Of a stretch of 64,000 nt of DNA, positions 36,308 to 45,042 are shown piece after piece. Both the position numbers and the translations under genes were made by a program. Source of the DNA: Alphaproteobacteria bacterium (GTDB taxonomy: Bacteria; Pseudomonadota; Alphaproteobacteria; DSM-16000; Inquilinaceae); NCBI GenBank assembly GCA_028281925.1, contig JANQIX010000001.1:1-64000 (forward strand). Reading direction: 5' to 3'. Below the pieces are notes generated by a model. That model was given only the letters and a program-made list of their open reading frames with translations. It had not been told where the DNA came from and did not search any database. Each line of letters opens with the position of its first letter. The stretch's first letter is position 1.

Positions 36308-37594
36308 CTAAGCCGTGAATATCCGTAGTCGGCTATCCGCCGCCAGCTCGTGATCTTCGTTCACGAACACGTACGCAGAGCCCGATTCACGAGTATGAGT
36401 TGTAGTTGTCTCGCCAGATTGGGAGCTGAAGTAGGTTGCATGTCCGGGAGCAAAGTAGGAGACAGTATGCACTTGGCGCCAATCTTCTCGGTCAAACAAA
36501 TTGCTCGTCATGCGCCTTAGCGACGATGCACCCTCGTCTTTGTCATATTGAGCTATTTCCAGAAGTTGATCTTCAGTAATATCCACAAATCTGACACAAA
36601 TCAGGCCCGGTCGGCTGCCAGTTAGTTGCCTTTTTACAAGCTTCTTAAGTTGATTTTCGATTGACTCGGTTACGTTGTCAGGCTGAATACTTTCGATGCT
36701 AACTACTACCGCTGCGTTGCCCGGATCAACCTTCGCTAGGATATTGTGCGCGGGGTGGCCGAGAGAGTCAGTGATGAATCGACGAAGGGCAGTCTTTTCT
36801 ACATCTTGAGGATCGGAGGCTTCGAACGGACTGCCGGCGAGATTGAAACTTCGATACTCGATCCTACAAGGGTCCGGCCCAGAAAAGGAAATGCCTTGTT
36901 CAAACACAGTCTTCAGGCAGGCAGACAATACTTGTAACTTCTGAGTCTTGCCATCAAGTCTCCCTGGCAATATGACTCGAGCAAATTGTCCGCCGCTGCG
37001 CAGGGTTAGAGCCGAATTCAACAAAGGAAGTATTTCTCCCCCAAATTGGTAAAGCTGACGGCGATGAACTTTGCGTCCAATGTCCGCGCTGTGGGTCTTG
37101 CACTCCACCTCCAATTCAATCCCACTCTTCTTTGCAAGAAAGTCAAAGCCGCCGCCTGATTCAATGTCAGAGAATGTAATATCGAAATCCTTTGACAGCA
37201 GAGCTGCGGCAATGATCATCTCGTGCTGAAGCGTAGCTAGACCAGATTCATTGTCAAGAGCACTTCGGAGCATTCCGGAAAGGTTGTTTTGGCCTGTGGG
37301 CGTCAGCATTCGATGCGATTTTGCGATCATTGCCATAAAACTATATAGGCAATATTCTTCGTATGTTCGTGGCTGTGTAAGAGGTCTTCCAGCTTGTATG
37401 CGGCGATGTAGTTTTGACATCTCCCACTCAAGGGTATAACGGTCGCTAACATAATCTTCAATCAATGGATTGTCCCGAATATTCTGCACTAGCGCTGCTA
37501 TGCGTGATTGCCAGGGCCTCCATCCCGTTATCGCGACTAAATCTCTATACAGCCTGGGAATCTCTGAAATGCTTGCAGAAGGGCTGAAATACAT
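36308..37594 (-). CDS. PD-(D/E)XK-like nuclease, probable defence cargo
   Basis: This 428-residue protein has a candidate restriction-endonuclease-like core: Glu125 in HEMIIAAALL, GGFDFLA (Asp151) and LEVECKT (Glu164, Lys166). The following 260 residues are of unknown family. It is the element's distal gene, next to the intact tRNA, where satellites and integrative elements often carry defence genes. Its DNA is noticeably poorer in GC than the adjacent phage-like genes, suggesting separate acquisition. An effector role is inferred from motif plus position. Confidence 0.65.
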   Translation of the reverse strand: MYFSPSASISEIPRLYRDLVAITGWRPWQSRIAALVQNIRDNPLIEDYVSDRYTLEWEMSKLHRRIQAGRPLTQPRTYEEYCLYSFMAMIAKSHRMLTPTGQNNLSGMLRSALDNESGLATLQHEMIIAAALLSKDFDITFSDIESGGGFDFLAKKSGIELEVECKTHSADIGRKVHRRQLYQFGGEILPLLNSALTLRSGGQFARVILPGRLDGKTQKLQVLSACLKTVFEQGISFSGPDPCRIEYRSFNLAGSPFEASDPQDVEKTALRRFITDSLGHPAHNILAKVDPGNAAVVVSIESIQPDNVTESIENQLKKLVKRQLTGSRPGLICVRFVDITEDQLLEIAQYDKDEGASSLRRMTSNLFDREDWRQVHTVSYFAPGHATYFSSQSGETTTTHTRESGSAYVFVNEDHELAADSRLRIFTA

Positions 37595-37755
37595 GATACC
37601 GCCTTTTCGCTAATGCGAAGGAACTTGGCAGGAAGCTATCGCAGCGAAGTTACTTCATGCCGGTAGTCGCAATACATTAGATGTTGGCGCACATTCCACA
37701 CGGTGAGCAAGAGCAGAATGATCCAACAGGCTTAGCGATGACGGATCCGGGTAGA

Positions 37756-38004
37756 TCAGCCGGCGATCTGCCCCGCCTCGACCATCTCCCTTCGGATCGC
37801 CTCCAGTAGCTCATATAGGTACTTCCGTAGATCGACCTGAAAGTCGGTCAGCCGCGGCTGGAGGCCCGCGCCGGCCAGGCGATCTTGTTCTTCAATATGC
37901 GCGATCTTCGCCAGCACGCGTTCGTAGGCCGAACGGCGATGCACCGCCCGGACGCGCTCCATGTGCTCGGCGTTCCGCGCCCGCGCGCGCTCGGTCGGCG
38001 TCAT
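37756..38004 (-). CDS. Small hypothetical protein of the satellite element
   Basis: This 82-residue protein is charged and helical, with RARARNAEHMERVRAVHRRS at the N-terminus and a predicted coiled-coil in the middle. The ATG at 38004 overlaps the upstream stop by 4 bp (ATGA), so it is translationally coupled and is the last gene of the element's leftward block. Family unknown. Confidence 0.6.
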   Translation of the reverse strand: MTPTERARARNAEHMERVRAVHRRSAYERVLAKIAHIEEQDRLAGAGLQPRLTDFQVDLRKYLYELLEAIRREMVEAGQIAG

Positions 38005-38288
38005 CGCAGCATCTCCCGCAGTCGCCTCACGCTGGGGCTGACGTCCCCGTCGTCCGCCGCCGGGCCGGCCGCCGGGCGCGTCGACGCGAGGGCGTCGTCC
38101 AGCCTCTGACGGACGAACGCCTCGCCGTCCACGCCCTCGGGCCAGCCCGCCGGCCAGTTGAACGCCCTGGCCACAGGGTCCCAGTGCAGGGTGGCCTCGC
38201 TCCATGGACGCTCCGCCCAGGCGGCGTTTCGGCAGATCTCGACGTATTCGGCGTCGGCCGCCAGGTCATCCACGATGTCACCGGGCAC
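38001..38288 (-). CDS. Small hypothetical protein of the satellite element
   Basis: This 95-residue acidic protein has several Trp in the middle (AAWAERPWSEATLHWDPVA, WPAGWPEG) and a Pro/Ala/Asp-rich linker before a short C-terminal helix. The start is a GTG at 38288, 11 bp inside the upstream gene's end. No family is recognised. Its position after the terminase suggests a packaging or structural accessory, which is inference only. Confidence 0.6.
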   Translation of the reverse strand: MPGDIVDDLAADAEYVEICRNAAWAERPWSEATLHWDPVARAFNWPAGWPEGVDGEAFVRQRLDDALASTRPAAGPAADDGDVSPSVRRLREMLR

Positions 38289-39000
38289 GGCCGTACTCCT
38301 CCAGCGCCTTGACGTCCTGGTTCTCGGCCCCCCGCCAGACCGCCAGGCGCGGCGCCAGCGTCTGGGTCAGCCGCTCGGCGGCCGCCCGCGTCTTGCCCAG
38401 GGCGGCCGTTGCCTCCTGCAGATCGGCTTGGTGCCCGGCGGCGTGCGCGCTCACCGCCGCCTTCTGCACGACTTCCAGCATGCCGTCGTCCAGCCCGGAA
38501 AGGTATGGCGGGGCGGTCAGCACAGCGCTGGCGGCGCGGACGTCTCGCTGCACCGCCGCCACCAGTCCCTTGTCCCATCCTTTCTCTCGCCAGAAGGCCC
38601 GGATGTCGGCGGCCAGCGTCGACTCCACGCGGGGTCGCGTGGCCTCGACGATCCGCCGCCTCGCCTCGTCCGCCTGGCTCTCGATGGCGGCGGCCGCCCT
38701 GTCGGCGGCGGTCAGCGCGCGCTCCATGGCGGCCTGAGCGGCGGCGGCCAGCCGGGGCGCGGGCACGGCGGGGTCGGCCGCGGCGTCGCGGATGCGCGTC
38801 CAGGCGCCGTGGATCTCGGTCAGCGCGCCTCGGGCCGCGCGGGCGGCCGGACCGTCACCCCGAACGGCGTCCGGATGATGGTCGATCGGTATCTCGATCG
38901 TCCGTGTGTCGGACTGGATCGGTGGGCGGCTGGGACTGCCCCTCGGCCGGTCGCCCAGGTCGCGGTCGACGGGGGCGCGGATGTCTGTGACCTTGGACAT
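38278..39000 (-). CDS. Hypothetical alpha-helical protein of the satellite element
   Basis: This 240-residue protein has a disordered Arg/Pro-rich N-terminus (1-45) and a long Ala-rich helical region (55-235) with heptad-like patterns. AGAGGAG precedes the ATG at 39000, the first gene after the terminase in the leftward operon. Scaffolding proteins of phages can look like this, but no sequence motif supports a firm call. It carries no protease, portal or capsid signature that I can see. Confidence 0.6.
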   Translation of the reverse strand: MSKVTDIRAPVDRDLGDRPRGSPSRPPIQSDTRTIEIPIDHHPDAVRGDGPAARAARGALTEIHGAWTRIRDAAADPAVPAPRLAAAAQAAMERALTAADRAAAAIESQADEARRRIVEATRPRVESTLAADIRAFWREKGWDKGLVAAVQRDVRAASAVLTAPPYLSGLDDGMLEVVQKAAVSAHAAGHQADLQEATAALGKTRAAAERLTQTLAPRLAVWRGAENQDVKALEEYGRAR

Positions 39001-39021
39001 GGCAATATCATCTCCTCTGAT

Positions 39022-40407
39022 CTAGTAGGTCCTTTTGATTCGGCCGAACGTGACGCCGCGCTGCATGAGCTCGCGCAGTCCGTAGCCGAGAGCGTCCAGC
39101 CAGTGGTCGCGCGGCCACTTCGGGTCTATGTCCTCGGGCCGGAGCTGACCGCGCGGCGCCTCCGGCAGGGTCTCAAGCAGGTGGGGACAGCCGCTGGTCA
39201 GCCACAGCGCTGGACGGTCGGCCCCGTCGACGGCCGCCTGGAGCATGGTGCGGACCAGCGCCCAGGTGCCCACGCGGTCCTTGGCGTGGGGACGGCGGGC
39301 GCTGAGGCCGCACGCCAACAGCTCGCTCACCACCGTGTCGCCGGCCAGCCCGCGGGCGTCGTCGGTCACCACCTCCGGGCGCCTCCGGCCGTTCCTTGCC
39401 CCCATCTCCGTCAGCATCTCCGCCCAGGTGTGCACGCCGGCGCCCGTGCCCTCGCTCAGGTCGGTCGGCAGGGCCGTGTCTGTCTCGTCCAGCACGATCA
39501 CGTCGCCCTGGCGAAACCTGTCGCCGATCGGCGCCTTCAGCCGGGCCAGCAGCAGCGCCGCGGCTGGGCTGGCCGTGCCCCAGTCGGCGCCGATGAGGTA
39601 GCGGGCGTCCAGGTACGGCGGCCGCCGGACGACGTGCACCGCGGGGTCGAACACGTCGAACATCACGCCGCCCAGCACGTCCCACCGGCCGTGTATCCAG
39701 GCGTCGGCCAGCGCGGCGTCGTGGCCGCTGGCCGCCAGCAGCTGCCGGCGGTAGGCCAGCTGGTCGATGTGCGGGTTCATGGTCAGGTCGCTAGTCGTCC
39801 AGATCCACCAGTCGCCCTCGTCGCCCAGGAAGGGATGCCACGGCGGAGCCTTGCTGACGTACTCCTTGAATATCCGGGTGTGGCTCCGGCCGTGCGGGTT
39901 GGCCGTGCAGTGGATCTCAACCCGGTGGCCGGGCGGCACCCGCAGGTTGGACCGCACCAGCTGGACGAACCGGAACGCCGACGGCGGGAAGTTGCCGATC
40001 TCGTCGGCGAACAGCGCGCTGTACGACCGGCCCTGGTGCCGGGCGTAGCTGTTCTCGTCCGACACGTTGCTGAACGTCACCACCGCGCCGTTGGGCAGGC
40101 TCAGCGTGCCCTCCGCCTTGTTCCGGCGCACCCCGCGGCCGAAGGCGGCCGTCGCCATCTCCAGCAGCTCCAGGCCCAGCTCGGTCAGGGCGTTCCACTG
40201 CTCGCGCAGAACCAGCGGCCGGGCCTCCGGCCCCAGCGCGCGGCAGTGGTCCAGGCAGTGCAGCAGCATGCCGAACGACTTGCCGCTACCGCGGCCGCCC
40301 GCGTTCATAATGTTGCAGTGACCGCGGAAGCGCAGCACCGCCTGCTGGAAGGCGGTCGGCGCCACCGTCCGGACCGTCGCGCTCGGCGGAGCCGTGGTGT
40401 CCGTCAT
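39022..40407 (-). CDS. terL: Terminase large subunit (TerL)
   Basis: This 461-residue protein is the ATPase-nuclease motor that packages phage DNA. It has Walker A GGRGSGKS (37-44), Walker B ALFADE (131-136) and a C-terminal RNase H-like nuclease domain starting at LIGADWG (Asp275), with acidic residues at VLDETD (305-310) and a final Asp in HWLDALGYG. Its ATG overlaps the TerS stop by 4 bp. A complete TerL without downstream portal or capsid genes is the unusual point. Confidence 0.92.
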   Translation of the reverse strand: MTDTTAPPSATVRTVAPTAFQQAVLRFRGHCNIMNAGGRGSGKSFGMLLHCLDHCRALGPEARPLVLREQWNALTELGLELLEMATAAFGRGVRRNKAEGTLSLPNGAVVTFSNVSDENSYARHQGRSYSALFADEIGNFPPSAFRFVQLVRSNLRVPPGHRVEIHCTANPHGRSHTRIFKEYVSKAPPWHPFLGDEGDWWIWTTSDLTMNPHIDQLAYRRQLLAASGHDAALADAWIHGRWDVLGGVMFDVFDPAVHVVRRPPYLDARYLIGADWGTASPAAALLLARLKAPIGDRFRQGDVIVLDETDTALPTDLSEGTGAGVHTWAEMLTEMGARNGRRRPEVVTDDARGLAGDTVVSELLACGLSARRPHAKDRVGTWALVRTMLQAAVDGADRPALWLTSGCPHLLETLPEAPRGQLRPEDIDPKWPRDHWLDALGYGLRELMQRGVTFGRIKRTY

Positions 40408-40955
40408 CGCGTCGCCCCCTGGTTGGGGGTCCGGCCGGACTGTCGGCCCTCAGGGTCGTCCTGAGCGCGTTCGACGGAGGTGCCGTCTATCAGCCGCCGG
40501 AAGTCGGCGTCCGTCATCGGGGCGGGGATGTTGATGTTCACGCTCACGGACCGCTCGTCGCCGCCGTCGGGCGGCCCGGTCTCGCGGTAGCGGAACCGCG
40601 TCTTCAACAGGAACATAGCGGCCGGCGCGAAGCCGTCCAGCGCCTGCTTCAGCAGCGAGCCGACCAGCCTCTCCTCCAGCGCGGCGTTGCCGGCCTGGAT
40701 CGCCTGCCGAAGGTCGGCCTGGCGGCGGGCGCAGTCGGTCAGCGTCACCCTCGCCATACCCAGAGCGGTGGCGGCGCTATCCAGGCCTCCGCCGGCCGAC
40801 AGCACCTGCTTGACGACCTGACAACCGGCCTCCGTCACCGCCGTCACAGTTCGGCCGGGCGTGTCCACTGACGGCCGCTGCTCAACCAGCGTCGGGACGG
40901 GCGTTCGCTGTCCGGTGTCTCGCCTGGTCCTGGTCTTGCTCTTGGTCGCCGCCAT
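40404..40955 (-). CDS. Terminase small subunit-like protein (TerS)
   Basis: This 183-residue protein has a Lys/Arg-rich start, a helical DNA-binding region (about 45-85) and the segment PAAMFLLKTRFRYRE (about 113-127), which resembles the AIFLLKNR motif of many phage small terminases. It is directly upstream of and overlaps TerL, as expected. TerS chooses the packaging start; having its own TerS is how many satellites redirect helper packaging. Confidence 0.75.
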   Translation of the reverse strand: MAATKSKTRTRRDTGQRTPVPTLVEQRPSVDTPGRTVTAVTEAGCQVVKQVLSAGGGLDSAATALGMARVTLTDCARRQADLRQAIQAGNAALEERLVGSLLKQALDGFAPAAMFLLKTRFRYRETGPPDGGDERSVSVNINIPAPMTDADFRRLIDGTSVERAQDDPEGRQSGRTPNQGATR

Positions 40956-41409
40956 GCCTGCCTCGCCAACGTAACGCGCGGCAGCTTAAGGTCGGCGTCT
41001 CGGGGCGCGCCTGGGGGCTTATCCGAGCGGAGCCGGCCCCTGCCAGGGTTGAGGCCTACGTTTCTAATATATTGATATGTATCATATTTCCACAGTCCGC
41101 CAGCGCCTAGGGGAGCCGGCGGGGAGCGAGCATCCGGTTCTTTTTATGCTCGACGGAGGGCCGCGAGAGTGTGCGCTTCAAGCCCAGGAGGGTGTGTCGT
41201 CGACGGCGCGTCCGTCATATCCGTCACATCCGAAACCCATTGTATTGTATATGCACGACCATGCACATAAGGGGAACGAGGTAGTGGTCGCGCGTTGAGT
41301 ACAATGGGTACTTGATATGACGGATATGACAGATGTGACGGCGCTAACCCACCCGCCTCATCTGGGCATGCAGACGCGATGAACGATCCGTCCATGGCGA
41401 ACGCGCCGG
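40956..41409. other. 454-bp non-coding region of the element containing the origin-like array
   Basis: No gene is supportable between terS and the primase gene. Besides the symmetrical array at 41214-41339, it contains an AT-rich stretch (41060-41092) and a hairpin CGAGCAT...ATGCTCG (41127-41152). Confidence 0.6.
41214..41339. other. Putative replication origin: inverted iteron clusters
   Basis: Two 9-bp units (GTCATATCC 41214-41222, GTCACATCC 41223-41231) face three contiguous units in the opposite orientation (TGATATGAC 41313-41321, GGATATGAC 41322-41330, AGATGTGAC 41331-41339), consensus GGATRTGAC. Just inside each cluster, 3 bp away, are perfect inverted arms ACCCATTGTA (41235-41244) and TACAATGGGT (41300-41309). 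The symmetry, the 55-bp core, and the position 70 bp downstream of the primase-helicase gene argue for the element's origin, by analogy with P4-like satellites. Confidence 0.65.
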
Positions 41410-43812
41410 CTAGAAGGGTATCTCGTCCTGATGGCCGCGCAGTGCGAGCCCGACGTAGGTGTTCATCCTCTCGCCGTTGATCTGCCGCCTGCTCTTGCGG
41501 ACGCGGCCGTTTCCGGCGGCGCTTAACCGAGCGCCGAAGTGCCGTATGTCGCCGGAGAGCATCTGCCGTTCTTCGCACCAGTGCTTCCACGCGCGCCATA
41601 CGTCGTCCGTCGGTGTCGACGCGCTCGGATCCAGCACGCACGCGTCGCGCAGAAAGGCTGCGACCGGACTGCCCATCGTGTGCACGTCGTCGATGGCGTC
41701 CTTGGACGACTCTGGCAGCACGAAGTGCCCCCGATCGCGCAGCCGGCGCCACCCTTCCATCGCCCATCGCAGGATGCCCGGCAGTTCGGCGAATAGGTCG
41801 TTCTGCAGACCCTGGTCTTCGCGGCCTAGGAAGCTGCTGTGCATCACCAGCGGCACCAGTCGGCTGGCTAGCGCCCCGCTGTCGTCCGGCAGGTTCGGCA
41901 ACTGATTGGTCAGTATGACGAATCGAACCGCCATCTGACCTGTCCAGGCGTGCTTGTACTTGCGGTCGATCGTCAGCACGTCCTCGCCGCTGATACGCAG
42001 CAGATTCTCTGTGATGGCGGCGCGATCGGTCCTCTTGCCCAGCCGCATGTCGGAGACGATCGCGAGCTGCCGCCCGATCAGGGCCGCCAGACTGAAGTCA
42101 CGCTCCAGCGTGCTGAGCGTTGGCCCGGTGGTGTTGTGCTCGCCGACCAGCCGACGCAGCACACGACCGATGGTGCCCTTGCCGGATCGGCGTGGGCCGA
42201 CCAGCAAGAATATCTTCTGCAGCGACGTGTCGGGCACTAGCAGGTAGCCGGTCACCTCCTGCAGCACGGCGATCTCGTCGCCGTCGCCCCATAGCTCATG
42301 CAAGAATGCCAGCCATCGTTCCGGCGGCGGCGCCTCCGGGTCGTAGTCGAAGCTCAGCGCGTTGCGCGTGAAGAAGCGCGGCGTCGGCGCCAGCAGCTTG
42401 CCCGTCGGCAGGTGCAGCAGGCCGTTGCGGCAGGCCAGAAGCTCGGCCGGCGGTGGGCCATCGCCCTCGATCCAGCACGGCGGCGCGTGCACGTCTCGCT
42501 CTACGTGAGCCAGGGCCTGCAACGCTTCTTCCACGTTGGCGACCTTCGGCTTCGTAGGATTGAAAGGCGTCGGCGGCTTGTCGCCGACGCCGGGCGCCAT
42601 GGCGCGATCGAGAAACCGATACAATTCCGACTTGATCGTGGCTTCTTCCAGCTCGCGATAGGCCGCGCCGTCGTGCGCCAGCCAGTCGTCATTGTGGCGC
42701 ATGAGCGTCGGCCGTTCGCGATCTCGAAACAGGCGCGCCGACCTCAGTGGCTCGTCCTTGTGGAGCAGCGGGGGATCGGCTTGGACGGCCCTCTTCGCCT
42801 GTTGGATCTGCCGCTTGGCGTAGCGCGGGGCGCCGGACTTCAGCTCCAGAACGCTCTCACTGATCCCCCAGTCCGGGTCCATGATGATCGCGAAGATGAT
42901 CTGCTCTGGAACCCCATGCCTCACCAGGGCGCAGACGGCGTAGTACAGCCAACCCGAGCGGCTGGTGTCCCCCTTTAGCGGCTCGTCGGGGTCGTGACCC
43001 TCGGAGATCACGACCTTGACCCTGTCTGGCACGGACCATTCGTCAAGTTCGGCTAAATCCAGAATCCGGTTGACCTCCCCGCTTATCTCGCCCCCAGGGG
43101 AGTGCTCGCAGAAGCTGGTTTCACCGGGCGTCTGCACGGCCGGCGCCTTGCTGAACTGTTCTATGGGATAGGCGCGGTCCTCGAAGCTGTGCAGCGTGGC
43201 CAGGACCGGCTCGCGTCCCTTCTTCTTCTTCTTGACGTCGGGCAGGTTGACGGTCCCCGGCACGCGCATGATGCGATTGACGTTGTGGCACGAGTCGGCG
43301 CCGAACAGCGTCTCAAGCTGCAGGTTGTAGAGCTTGGCGTCCTCGGCCTTGGCCACGTCCCCGTCGATGGGCACCGGCTCCTGGAGCTTCCAGAAGCCTT
43401 GGTAGCCACCGCCGCTGAATATGATGCACGATGGGGGCGGCACGCCCTTCGGTAGATCGGTGGTCAGTCGTCGAAGAGCCCTGATCTGCTCGTTCGCGAG
43501 ATCCTCGCCGGCCCTGGGGTCTATGTCGATGTGCAGCCACGCCAAAGCCGCGATCTCCTCGCGCTCTGGAACGTTCTTCACGACCTTGGTGACAGGATTG
43601 ACCTGGAAGTAGATGTTTCTACGGCCGGTGTAGTGGTCTATGAACCGGCGGACCTCGCGTATGTCGGTGATCGTCCGCGTCTCGATGGCCTTGCGATCAG
43701 GCTGGATCGCCGTGAGAACCCAGGGACCCTCCGGACACCATTGATGAAGGAAGTCGACAGCTAGATCAGTTTCCGGCTGCACACCTGCGGCGTGCTCAGG
43801 CGCGGCGCTCAC
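41410..43812 (-). CDS. P4-like primase-helicase
   Basis: This 800-residue protein carries an N-terminal archaeo-eukaryotic-type primase-like domain (WLHIDIDP, Asp96/Asp98; SGGGYQGFWKL 133-143; NRIMRVPGTVNLP 179-191) and a C-terminal superfamily 3 D5-type helicase (Walker A GPRRSGKGT 539-547, then Walker B-like region about 582-590 and LTNQLPNLPDDSG sensor). Such fused proteins start replication of P4-type satellites and plasmids at iteron origins. The start is a GTG at 43812, overlapping the upstream stop (GTGA). Confidence 0.88.
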   Translation of the reverse strand: MSAAPEHAAGVQPETDLAVDFLHQWCPEGPWVLTAIQPDRKAIETRTITDIREVRRFIDHYTGRRNIYFQVNPVTKVVKNVPEREEIAALAWLHIDIDPRAGEDLANEQIRALRRLTTDLPKGVPPPSCIIFSGGGYQGFWKLQEPVPIDGDVAKAEDAKLYNLQLETLFGADSCHNVNRIMRVPGTVNLPDVKKKKKGREPVLATLHSFEDRAYPIEQFSKAPAVQTPGETSFCEHSPGGEISGEVNRILDLAELDEWSVPDRVKVVISEGHDPDEPLKGDTSRSGWLYYAVCALVRHGVPEQIIFAIIMDPDWGISESVLELKSGAPRYAKRQIQQAKRAVQADPPLLHKDEPLRSARLFRDRERPTLMRHNDDWLAHDGAAYRELEEATIKSELYRFLDRAMAPGVGDKPPTPFNPTKPKVANVEEALQALAHVERDVHAPPCWIEGDGPPPAELLACRNGLLHLPTGKLLAPTPRFFTRNALSFDYDPEAPPPERWLAFLHELWGDGDEIAVLQEVTGYLLVPDTSLQKIFLLVGPRRSGKGTIGRVLRRLVGEHNTTGPTLSTLERDFSLAALIGRQLAIVSDMRLGKRTDRAAITENLLRISGEDVLTIDRKYKHAWTGQMAVRFVILTNQLPNLPDDSGALASRLVPLVMHSSFLGREDQGLQNDLFAELPGILRWAMEGWRRLRDRGHFVLPESSKDAIDDVHTMGSPVAAFLRDACVLDPSASTPTDDVWRAWKHWCEERQMLSGDIRHFGARLSAAGNGRVRKSRRQINGERMNTYVGLALRGHQDEIPF

Positions 43813-44054
43813 GGCCGATGCCCCATGGTCATCAGCAGGACCACCGCCCGGCGCTTGACGCCCTCGGGCATCATGGGCGGCAGGCGGCGCGCCATCTCCC
43901 GGAGGTCTGCTTCGCGGCGCCTCTGCACGATCTCAGCCCGGTCCAGCTCGGGGTCCAGCTCCAGCTCGGCTTCGACGTCCGCCTCGTAGACGGTGTTTGC
44001 GAACTCGACCGCCAGCGCCGGGTCGAGTTCGTAGAGCTGGTAGTCGCGGTGCAT
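43809..44054 (-). CDS. Small acidic protein of the satellite element
   Basis: This 81-residue protein is strongly acidic in its first half (DPALAVEFANTVYEADVEAE) and basic-helical in the second. ATG 44054 follows GAGGAC and is preferred to an upstream start. It is coupled to the primase gene by a 4-bp overlap and follows the AlpA-like gene by 11 bp. Function unknown. Confidence 0.6.
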   Translation of the reverse strand: MHRDYQLYELDPALAVEFANTVYEADVEAELELDPELDRAEIVQRRREADLREMARRLPPMMPEGVKRRAVVLLMTMGHRP

Positions 44055-44065
44055 GTCCTCTTCGC

Positions 44066-44269
44066 CTACCCGCGGGCGTGGCGAGTGCCCCGCCCTGCCA
44101 GCCGGTCGGCCATCCACCTCGCCACCTCGCTCTCCACGAAGCCGACGCGGCGCGGCCCCAGCGGCACCTGGCGAGGGAAGCGTTCCGCCCTTATCAGGCG
44201 GTAGATCTCCGTCTTGGAGAGGGAGGTGCGGCTCAGGACCTCCCGCAGAGATATGAAGCGCTCGGCCAT
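44066..44269 (-). CDS. AlpA-like helix-turn-helix regulator
   Basis: This 67-residue protein is a typical AlpA/excisionase-type winged helix: FISLREVLSRTSLSKTEIYR, then RFPRQVPLGPRRVGFVESEVARW. Such proteins in P4-like elements activate integrase or excision. The ATG at 44269 matches the family start. It lies between the 234-residue unknown gene and the primase operon genes. Confidence 0.88.
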   Translation of the reverse strand: MAERFISLREVLSRTSLSKTEIYRLIRAERFPRQVPLGPRRVGFVESEVARWMADRLAGRGTRHARG

Positions 44270-44337
44270 CGTCTCGGCCCTCCGACAGTCATTACTGTCG
44301 GCACGGTGCCTCACGGCACGACGCGGCGCCTGGGGGC

Positions 44338-45042
44338 TTATTCGAGCGACGTGTCCTGGTCGCGGCTGTTCTCCTCGTGCACGCGCCGGCAGTGTTCCAG
44401 CGTGCAGCGCGCGTCAACTTCGAACATGACCAGGATCAACAGTCGCGCCGCGGGGTTGAGTTCGGGCATCATCTTTCTGAGCGGCAGCTTCGCGTCGCAG
44501 GACTCCAGTCGATCGAAGCTTGGGCGAAACGCGTCCTTCAGGACGGTTCGCCACCAGCGATTGACCAGGTGATAGGTCGTTACGAGGGGTGACTTGCCCA
44601 GAGGCGGCTGCACGTTCGGAGGATCGCCCCTGAATCGTCCGGGGTTGCGCGCCCGGCGCCCTGTCTTGGAAACGGGCTTGGACCAGTGCTCATTCCACCA
44701 TTCTGACCAGTTGAACGTTTCCCAACCCGAGTTCGCGTCGGCGCCATAGTCGTACCTCGCCTCTGGTTCGGTGGTCCGGTGTAAGTTCGCCTCGGCTCCG
44801 ACCCGCCGGCTGGGTCGCCACGGGCTGCCCTCGGGCTCGGCACGGCGCAGCCAGTCGGAGTATTCCTCCAGATAGGTCCATCGGGCGTGCTCGATCAGCC
44901 GGCGAAGCGAGTCCTCGTGTGGCCCCAGGTCCATGCCCGGCCCGGCTGGCCCATCCTTCTTCATCTGCTCGACGACGATTGGGACCGGGTCCACGTCGTC
45001 GTAGAGTTCGTCCCACTCTAGCCACCTGTATTCTGCGCTCAT
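44338..45042 (-). CDS. Hypothetical protein downstream of the integrase
   Basis: This 234-residue protein is rich in Trp and charged residues (EYRWLEWDELYDDVDP, NWSEWWNEHWSKP). Its start overlaps the integrase stop by 4 bp (ATGA), so the two are co-translated. No family is recognised. Confidence 0.6.
   Translation of the reverse strand: MSAEYRWLEWDELYDDVDPVPIVVEQMKKDGPAGPGMDLGPHEDSLRRLIEHARWTYLEEYSDWLRRAEPEGSPWRPSRRVGAEANLHRTTEPEARYDYGADANSGWETFNWSEWWNEHWSKPVSKTGRRARNPGRFRGDPPNVQPPLGKSPLVTTYHLVNRWWRTVLKDAFRPSFDRLESCDAKLPLRKMMPELNPAARLLILVMFEVDARCTLEHCRRVHEENSRDQDTSLE

Noticed and set aside
38158-40464. A 768-codon plus-strand frame across the terminase region
   Set aside because: The opposite strand encodes TerL and neighbours with clear Walker motifs and overlapping starts; the long frame is a shadow in GC-rich DNA.
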